Source: Sphingomonas sp. Leaf339 (GTDB lineage: Bacteria; Pseudomonadota; Alphaproteobacteria; Sphingomonadales; Sphingomonadaceae). Taken from it: a stretch of 64,000 nt of DNA. Shown here piece after piece: positions 54,832 through 64,000 of the stretch. The position numbers and the translations under genes were made by a program. Positions within the stretch are counted from its first letter, which is position 1; the number at the start of each line of letters is the position of its first letter. Below the pieces are notes generated by a model that was not told the origin of the DNA, searched no databases, and saw only the letters and a list, made by a program, of their open reading frames with translations. Location: contig NZ_LMRS01000001.1 of the NCBI RefSeq assembly GCF_001426195.1, positions 870,501 to 934,500 on the forward strand, given 5' to 3'.

Positions 54832-54832
<1 letters not shown>
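54599..54832 (+). CDS. unrecognised 77-residue protein encoded between carA and carB
   Basis: Start ATG overlaps the carA stop (TGATG) and its TAA overlaps the carB start (TAATG), so it is coupled at both ends. The product ([20 protein letters not shown]...; ending GGSPFEDN) has no signal peptide or membrane helix and matches no family I know. Codon use and base composition are noticeably less GC-biased than in carA and carB (more GTT, CGT, CTA), which suggests a later arrival. The coupling suggests it is translated. Confidence 0.55.
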
Positions 54833-58161
<3,329 letters not shown>

Positions 58162-58232
58162 TCCCGAAAGTAACGTGATGTGCGGGCGACCCTGACGGGT
58201 CGTTCGGGGATAGACTGAATTGGGGACTACAC

Positions 58233-58709
58233 ATGGCGACCGTCGAAAAGATGCCGATGCTCCAGGAGGGCTACGAAACGCTCACCGCGGAGCTGAAGCG
58301 TCTGAAAGCCGAGCGGCCGCATATCGTCGATGCGATCGAGGAAGCCCGTGCGCATGGCGATCTGTCGGAAAATGCCGAATATCACGCCGCCAAGGAGCAG
58401 CAGGGCCAGAATGAGGCCACGATTTCGGATATCGAGGATAAGCTCAGCCGGGCGCAGATCATCGACCCGCGCGACCTGTCCGGAGACAAGGTGGTATTCG
58501 GCGCGACCGTAACGTTGCTCGATGATGACGACAAGCCGGTGAAATACCAGATCGTCGGTCAGACCGAGGCGAACGCGAAGACCGGGCGTATCAGCTACAA
58601 TTCGCCGCTGGGCCGCGCGCTGATCGGCCGCAAGGTCGATGAGGATGTCGAGGTGTCGGTGCCTGCGGGCGATCGTTACTACGTCGTGTCCAAGATCGAA
58701 TTCATCTGA
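58233..58709 (+). CDS. greA: transcription elongation factor GreA
   Basis: A 158-residue GreA. The N-terminal antiparallel coiled coil ([41 protein letters not shown]) has the acidic tip (D and E of GDLSENAEY) that works in the RNA polymerase channel. The C-terminal FKBP-like domain follows ([21 protein letters not shown]). It rescues backtracked polymerase. It often follows carB in alphaproteobacteria. Confidence 0.97.
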   Translation: MATVEKMPMLQEGYETLTAELKRLKAERPHIVDAIEEARAHGDLSENAEYHAAKEQQGQNEATISDIEDKLSRAQIIDPRDLSGDKVVFGATVTLLDDDDKPVKYQIVGQTEANAKTGRISYNSPLGRALIGRKVDEDVEVSVPAGDRYYVVSKIEFI

Positions 58710-58711
58710 CG

Positions 58712-59341
58712 ATGTGGCGCGAAGGGCGGGCAACCGCGGCGATCGCCGCCACCACCGTTCTCGTGTCGGCGTTGCTAATCCTTAGCGGAACGTTGCCGAC
58801 GGCAGCGGTCGGCTGGGGCTTTATTCCGTTGCGGTTCGAAGGCGCGCCGCCGCCCGGCCATCTGTTCATGGCGCCGCTATGGCTCACGCCGCTCAGTGCG
58901 ACGTTGATCCATGGCGGCTGGATGCATCTAGGCTTCAACATCCTGATGTTCGTCTATTGCGGGCAGCAGACCGAGCGCGTGCTGGGCGCCGGCGGCATTG
59001 TTGTCCTGTACTTGATCGGCGCCTATGCGGCGGCGGCCGTGCAATGGTCGTTCGAACCGCTCTCCGCCCAACCGATGATCGGGGCGAGCGGCGCAATTTC
59101 CGCGATCATCGGTGCCTATGCGATCTTGTTCGGGCAACGGCGCGCGAAGCGGCTAGGCCCGATCCCGGCTTATATCATGCACGTTGCGTGGTTGGCGGCG
59201 TCGTGGATCGGCATTCAGTTGCTGATCGGGCTAGCTGGCATGGGCGGCGTATCAGTGGCGATCGGCGCGCATATCGGCGGGTTCGTGGCTGGCGTATTGT
59301 TGGCGCGCCCGCTGCTGGGCTGGCGCTACCGCCGGGCGTGA
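58712..59341 (+). CDS. rhomboid-family intramembrane serine protease
   Basis: A 209-residue, six-helix rhomboid. The first loop/helix motif is HGGWMHLGFNILMF. The catalytic serine is in GASGAISA (S126) and the catalytic histidine in GAHIGGF (H187). It cuts helical substrates in the inner membrane. It starts just after the greA stop and is likely co-transcribed. Substrates are unknown. Confidence 0.92.
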   Translation: MWREGRATAAIAATTVLVSALLILSGTLPTAAVGWGFIPLRFEGAPPPGHLFMAPLWLTPLSATLIHGGWMHLGFNILMFVYCGQQTERVLGAGGIVVLYLIGAYAAAAVQWSFEPLSAQPMIGASGAISAIIGAYAILFGQRRAKRLGPIPAYIMHVAWLAASWIGIQLLIGLAGMGGVSVAIGAHIGGFVAGVLLARPLLGWRYRRA

Positions 59342-59503
59342 CTGCTTGCGGCAGACATTTCGGCTAAAGATCGATTGTCGTAATCATCACGCGAAGCAGC
59401 CCAAAGCTTCGCAGGAGGCGTCGGTTGACTGACGTTTCTCCGACTGAACGGCACCCAACCGTGATGCCGATCTGCAAGCCCGTCTTTAGGCACAAGACAA
59501 CAA

Positions 59504-59527
59504 AAGGGCGTTCCGGAGGACGCCCTC
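59504..59527 (-). terminator. intrinsic terminator of the DUF4170 gene
   Basis: On the minus strand GAGGGCGTCC pairs with GGAACGCCCT around a short loop, and a TTTTGTT run follows. Confidence 0.75.
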
Positions 59528-59534
59528 GTGTCGA

Positions 59535-59759
59535 TCATGCTGGCTTGATCATGTCCGGCTCTAGCAACCGGTGCAGATGCACAACGACGAATCGCATCTC
59601 GGCATCGTCGACCGTACGCTGTGCAGCGGCGCGCCATGCTTTCTCCGCGCTGGCATAGTCGGGGAAAATACCGACGACATCCAATTTGCCGGGATCGACG
59701 AAGTCAAGAGTGCGGGGATCGCTGACACGACCGCCGAAGACGAGATGAAGTTTGCTCAT
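59535..59759 (-). CDS. DUF4170 small protein
   Basis: A 74-residue protein starting MSKLHLVFGGRVSDPRTLDF, with VGIFPDYASAEKAWRAAAQRTVDDAEMRFVVVHLHRLL. This matches the DUF4170 family of short alphaproteobacterial cytoplasmic proteins. Function unknown. It reads leftward, with an AGGCGGA-type ribosome site, and has its own terminator. Confidence 0.85.
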   Translation of the reverse strand: MSKLHLVFGGRVSDPRTLDFVDPGKLDVVGIFPDYASAEKAWRAAAQRTVDDAEMRFVVVHLHRLLEPDMIKPA

Positions 59760-59794
59760 GTTCCGCCTTTTACGGTGCGCCGCAGCATGCGGCA

Positions 59795-59823
59795 ATGGGG
59801 CGACGTGACATCCACACGTCGCC
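59795..59823 (-). terminator. hairpin after the YqjD/DUF3618/YqjE-like cluster
   Basis: GGGGCGACGTG and CACGTCGCCCC arms about eight bases apart, just downstream of the last cluster gene on the minus strand. Confidence 0.6.
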
Positions 59824-59836
59824 CCGGCACCGAAAG

Positions 59837-60334
59837 TTAGCCCCGCGTGCTGCCCTTGGCAGCCTGAGCGGCCGCACCGCTGGCGCTCGACATCGCTTTC
59901 AGCACGCCGTCGAATAGCGCCTGTCCACGCTCGCGCGCTGCGCCAGTCGTCAGGCCCGCCTGATCCAGCTCCTGCTTGCCCGCCTCACGCGCTGCGGCAA
60001 ATGCCTGGCGGGCGCTGTCACCGAGCTTACGCCCGATTGGCGAGAGCAGCTCCTTTTCCTTTGCCGAACGGGGCAGCAGCGCGCCGACCAGCGCCCCGAC
60101 GGCAATGCCACCAATCAACATGACGAAGGGATTGGTTTCGATCTCATCTGCGGCGCGATGCGCAACATCCTTGGTCGCGCGCTTGGACGAATCATAGACG
60201 TCCGCCGCACGGTCCCGCGCGTCATGATAAACGCGCGAGGCCGTTTCGCGAACCTGCTCGTAACTCGATGCGGCATCGGTATCGGTATCGGTCTTGACGC
60301 CGTCATGGGGGCGGTGAGGGGTATCACTCATCAT
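59837..60334 (-). CDS. YqjD/ElaB-like membrane-anchored protein
   Basis: A 165-residue protein. A long charged coiled-coil N-terminal half (YEQVRETASRVYHDARDRAADVYDSSKRATKDVAHRAADEIETNP) is followed by a Gly-zipper membrane helix (VMLIGGIAVGALVGALLP). A C-terminal extension of about 70 Ala-rich helical residues follows. The first part resembles YqjD/ElaB, ribosome-tethering membrane proteins of stationary phase; the extension does not. It is the fourth and last gene of the cluster. Confidence 0.8.
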   Translation of the reverse strand: MMSDTPHRPHDGVKTDTDTDAASSYEQVRETASRVYHDARDRAADVYDSSKRATKDVAHRAADEIETNPFVMLIGGIAVGALVGALLPRSAKEKELLSPIGRKLGDSARQAFAAAREAGKQELDQAGLTTGAARERGQALFDGVLKAMSSASGAAAQAAKGSTRG

Positions 60335-60335
60335 T

Positions 60336-60647
60336 TCAATCCTTTGAACGGGTAATCGGGGAAGCGGGAACCGGACGGCTGACACGACGCTTATCCAGAG
60401 CCCCGGCGATGCGTCGACGGGCGAACAGCAATCCTATCGCTGCCATCGCGCCGGCGACGACGCCGGGATGACGCTTCGCGCCATCGACGCCGGCGCTCAC
60501 GGCATCTAGACCGGCCTGCCGAGCATCATCGGCGATGACCTTCGGGTCCAGCCGACCTTGAAGCTGGGCAACGGTGCCGGACAAACGGGCGCGGGCTTCG
60601 GCCGCCTGCAATTCTGCGGCGACGAGATCGAGGCGTGGATCGCTCAT
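60336..60647 (-). CDS. DUF3618-family small protein
   Basis: A 103-residue protein starting MSDPRLDLVAAELQAAEARARLSGTVAQLQGRLDPKVIADDA, the DUF3618 pattern. A short hydrophobic segment (VVAGAMAAIGLLFA) and a basic tail follow. It overlaps the YqjE-like gene by 4 bases and the YqjD-like gene follows directly, the usual order for these clusters. Function unknown; envelope association is likely. Confidence 0.83.
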   Translation of the reverse strand: MSDPRLDLVAAELQAAEARARLSGTVAQLQGRLDPKVIADDARQAGLDAVSAGVDGAKRHPGVVAGAMAAIGLLFARRRIAGALDKRRVSRPVPASPITRSKD

Positions 60648-60997
60648 ACCGATCGCTCCGGCAGGATCGGCGCAGCGAGCTTGCCCTTGCCGATAAAGGC
60701 TAGACTGCCCGCCATCGCAAGCACGACTACTACGACGATGCCGGTCGCCAGCCACGGACCGACGAGCGGCGTGAGCGACATGATGAGCCCCACCAGCAGC
60801 GCGATCAGCGCTGCCAGTGCCAGCACACCGGCGACCGCGAAGAACGCGACTGCGGATTTGTAGGCTGCAATCCGTTCGGACACCTTTGCTTTGTACAAGC
60901 CGATTTCAGCGGACACCACATGTCGACTGTCATCGACCAGCCGACCGATCAACGTCGTGATCCCGTCTTCTTCGATCAGGGGCGGCAAAGAGGTCAA
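60644..60997 (-). CDS. phage-holin-like / YqjE-type membrane protein
   Basis: A 117-residue protein of the Phage_holin_3_6/YqjE family. A soluble helix (LVDDSRHVVSAEIGLYKAKVSERI) precedes two strongly hydrophobic helices (VAFFAVAGVLALAALIALLVGLIM and WLATGIVVVVVLAMAGSLAF). In spite of the family name there is no sign of a prophage. It overlaps its neighbours on both sides by 4 bases. Confidence 0.85.
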   Translation of the reverse strand: MTSLPPLIEEDGITTLIGRLVDDSRHVVSAEIGLYKAKVSERIAAYKSAVAFFAVAGVLALAALIALLVGLIMSLTPLVGPWLATGIVVVVVLAMAGSLAFIGKGKLAAPILPERSV

Positions 60998-61503
60998 TCC
61001 TGCGTATCCACGCCCGACTGAATCAGTCGAGCGACGACGAAGCCGATCGCGGCAGCGGCACCGACCGCAACGGCCGGGCTGGCCTTCACCAGATCGCGGG
61101 CATCCTCGATCAGGTCGTCGATGTTCTTGCTACGAACCGTCTCGGCGAACTCCGATACCTGCCCCGCTGCGGATCGCGCGTATTCGCCATATTGTGCGCC
61201 GATCCCCTCATCCACCTGCGCACCGGCGTCGATCAGCAGTTGCGACAGTTGATCCAGCACCGTGCCGGCCTTCGCCTTCCCATCATCGGCCAGCGTGCGG
61301 AGCTTTTCCGTGGCCTGCTGGCCGACCTTGCCGGCACCGTCCCGAATCGCCTGCTTGGCATCGGCGGTGCGGGCGGACAGCGTCTTGTCGCCCATCAGCT
61401 CGTCGGCTGCGGCGCTGGCATTCTTCAGCGGCGCGGCAGGTCGCAGATCGTGGCTGGCAACGGTATCGCCGTCGGTCATCGGGTTCAGATCGTGGTCGGG
61501 CAT
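60994..61503 (-). CDS. ElaB/YqjD-like protein with C-terminal membrane helix
   Basis: A 169-residue protein, first of the four-gene cluster. Amphipathic charged helices with Ala/Lys/Glu-rich heptads (TADAKQAIRDGAGKVGQQATEKLRTLADDGKAKAG) precede a short C-terminal membrane helix (SPAVAVGAAAAIGFVVARLIQ). AAGGA lies eight bases before the ATG at 61503, and an EcfG-like promoter precedes it. Confidence 0.8.
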   Translation of the reverse strand: MPDHDLNPMTDGDTVASHDLRPAAPLKNASAAADELMGDKTLSARTADAKQAIRDGAGKVGQQATEKLRTLADDGKAKAGTVLDQLSQLLIDAGAQVDEGIGAQYGEYARSAAGQVSEFAETVRSKNIDDLIEDARDLVKASPAVAVGAAAAIGFVVARLIQSGVDTQD

Positions 61504-61531
61504 GATGAGCGTCCTTGTTATTCGTCGGTTC

Positions 61532-61556
61532 AACAAGTCTTGTCCGCGCCGGTTCC
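61532..61556 (-). promoter_or_regulatory. candidate EcfG promoter of the YqjD-like cluster
   Basis: On the minus strand GGAAC (61556-61552) and GTT (61534-61532) are 17 bases apart; the base before GTT is T rather than the common C. It lies about 30 bases upstream of the first cluster gene. Confidence 0.5.
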
Positions 61557-61606
61557 CTGCATGCAACGTGCGCGCAACGATTGCCGATGCGAGCCCCGCG
61601 ATATAG

Positions 61607-62953
<1,347 letters not shown>

Positions 62954-62955
62954 CG

Positions 62956-63279
62956 ATGCGCGCGAGGAAACCGTCGGCTTTTCGTCGGACGCTGCGACGG
63001 GCTGCGGTGCCGGCGGCAGTCCTCGCGGTCATGGCGTTTTTCGGCATCTATGCGGTGCTGGGGCCGAACGGCGTCCTCGCCTATGGCGATTACAAGCGGC
63101 AGCTGATGAAGCGCGAGCGGGACTATGCCACGCTCGACCAGCGGCGACAGGCGTTGAAGAACCGGGTGGCATTGCTGAACCCGGATCATGCCAACCCGGA
63201 CATGGTTGACGAGATGGTCCGCAAGGAACTGAACGTCACCCATCCCGACGAGGTGATCGTCCCGCTCGACCCAAAATGA
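62956..63279 (+). CDS. ftsB: FtsB/DivIC-family septum formation initiator
   Basis: A 107-residue bitopic membrane protein. A basic N-terminus and one membrane helix (AAVPAAVLAVMAFFGIYAVLG) precede a periplasmic coiled coil (DYKRQLMKRERDYATLDQRRQALKNRVALLN). The downstream NPDMVDEMVRKELNVTHPDEVIV is typical of FtsB. It joins FtsL and FtsQ at the division site. Its position after eno is typical of proteobacteria. Confidence 0.92.
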   Translation: MRARKPSAFRRTLRRAAVPAAVLAVMAFFGIYAVLGPNGVLAYGDYKRQLMKRERDYATLDQRRQALKNRVALLNPDHANPDMVDEMVRKELNVTHPDEVIVPLDPK

Positions 63280-63284
63280 TGATG

Positions 63285-63315
63285 CGCGCCGGTCGCCTAT
63301 AGGGTGACCGGCGCG
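63285..63315. terminator. bidirectional hairpin terminator after ftsB
   Basis: CGCGCCGGTC and GACCGGCGCG arms around an eleven-base loop, followed by TTTGAT on the plus strand. It lies between convergent genes. Confidence 0.7.
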
Positions 63316-63325
63316 TTTGATCCGA

Positions 63326-64000
63326 TCATCGGCCCAGGAAGGTCAGCAGATCCTGCGTCAGGCGGTCGCTGTGCGTCACGTTCAGGCCGTGTGGCGCGCC
63401 GTCATATTCCACCAGCTGCGCGTTCGCGATGCCAGCCTTGGCCGCGCGGGCGGAAGCGTCGATCGGCACGGTCTGGTCGCCGGTACCGTGAACGATCAGC
63501 GTCGGCACGCGGAACGAGGCCAGGTCTTGCCGGAAATCGGTGTGGCCGAACGCCTTCGCGCACGCCAGCGTCGGCTTCAGGCCGGCCTGCATCGCCAGAC
63601 TGGTCGACCAATGGACGACATCGTCGCTGACCGGGCTGGAGATGAAGCCTACGCCGTAAAACTGCGGCACGAAGGTGTGGCGGAAGAACTTTGCGCGATC
63701 TTCCTTGATGCCGTCGCCGATCTGATCGAACGTCGATTGCGGCGTCCCGTGCGGATTGTCGTCGGTCTTCAGCATGTACGGCACGACCGATGAAATCAGG
63801 CCGGCGGCGATCACGCCCTGGCCGTCATGGCGGCTCATATAGCGTGCAACCTCGCCGCCACCCATCGAGAAGCCGATGATCGCAGCATCCGAATCGGCCC
63901 CCGTCGCCTTCATCACATCGGCCAGATCGTCGGCGAGCGTGTCATAATCGTAACCCGACCATGGCTGCCCCGACCGTCCGAACCCGCGGCGATCATACGC
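63326..64000 (-). CDS. alpha/beta hydrolase of the non-heme haloperoxidase group (5' end outside window)
   Basis: The gene reads leftward and enters at base 64000, so the N-terminus is missing; 224 residues remain. They show RRGFGRSGQPWSGYDYDTLADDL, the nucleophile serine in IIGFSMGGGEVARYM, the acid in VHGTGDQTVP and the His in GAPHGLNVTH. This is the perhydrolase/arylesterase (chloroperoxidase-like) type. The natural substrate cannot be inferred. Confidence 0.88.
   Translation of the reverse strand, partial: AYDRRGFGRSGQPWSGYDYDTLADDLADVMKATGADSDAAIIGFSMGGGEVARYMSRHDGQGVIAAGLISSVVPYMLKTDDNPHGTPQSTFDQIGDGIKEDRAKFFRHTFVPQFYGVGFISSPVSDDVVHWSTSLAMQAGLKPTLACAKAFGHTDFRQDLASFRVPTLIVHGTGDQTVPIDASARAAKAGIANAQLVEYDGAPHGLNVTHSDRLTQDLLTFLGR

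Noticed and set aside
60644..60997. Holin-type family name as evidence for a prophage
   Set aside because: The gene belongs to the chromosomal YqjE group beside YqjD-like genes; no phage structural, integrase or lysis genes are near.

Overview
The window is a high-GC, gene-dense chromosomal segment with no mobile elements, rRNA or tRNA genes that I can see. The gene set points to an alphaproteobacterium of the order Sphingomonadales, most likely Sphingomonas or a close relative. The evidence is ChpT beside a chemotaxis cluster, a deoxyhypusine-synthase-family polyamine enzyme paired with a type III PLP decarboxylase, exosortase-A-associated genes, DUF4170 and DUF3618 proteins, candidate EcfG-type promoters, and RNase P RNA and small SRP RNA genes. 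This is inference from gene content; no database search was run.

Layout. 1-9.5 kb: the N-terminal part of an FdhF/YdeP oxidoreductase, trxB, an ACP/acyl-CoA ligase/PLP-decarboxylase trio of the exosortase-A type, the polyamine pair, a threonine/serine dehydratase and a hydrolase that lacks its usual nucleophile serine. 9.5-16.8 kb: two tandem cysteine desulfurases plus a ferredoxin, two small basic secreted proteins, SRP RNA, dnaX, ybaB, a small membrane protein behind an EcfG-like promoter, a CAP protein and mtgA. 16.8-27 kb: an amine oxidase-like protein, rpoH, rluD, a JAMM protein, chpT, cheA-W-Y-B-R and an AmpD-like amidase. 27-33 kb: rnpB, a TPR/TonB-C protein, SulP plus an altered beta-carbonic anhydrase, a J-domain protein, a thioredoxin-like Fe-S protein and sufE. 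33.3-37.6 kb: a phage-shock locus with divergent pspF. 37.6-44.7 kb: sodB, yciB, ftsY, mtaB, DUF924, ffh, rpsP, rimM. 44.7-48.8 kb: a Crp-type regulator and a TrxR-like flavoprotein inserted before trmD-rplS, then a GT25. 48.8-59.3 kb: rpoD, dnaG, a YqeY-like protein, carA, a 77-codon ORF, carB, greA, rhomboid. 59.3-64 kb: DUF4170, a four-gene YqjD/DUF3618/YqjE-like membrane cluster, eno, ftsB-like, and a truncated haloperoxidase-type hydrolase.

How the genes work together. All three bacterial SRP-pathway parts are present (4.5S-type RNA, Ffh, FtsY). The chemotaxis genes form a nearly continuous block. The phage-shock locus is the most unusual region: downstream of pspA-pspB-pspC it carries five further short proteins, each with one N-terminal membrane helix and a coiled coil. 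Four of them end in related motifs also seen at the end of PspC. The operon appears to start from a sigma-54 promoter facing pspF and to begin with a tiny exported peptide.

Other leads are a beta-carbonic anhydrase with Asp44 replaced by Gly, a tightly coupled small ORF between carA and carB, and candidate EcfG promoters before two sets of small membrane proteins.
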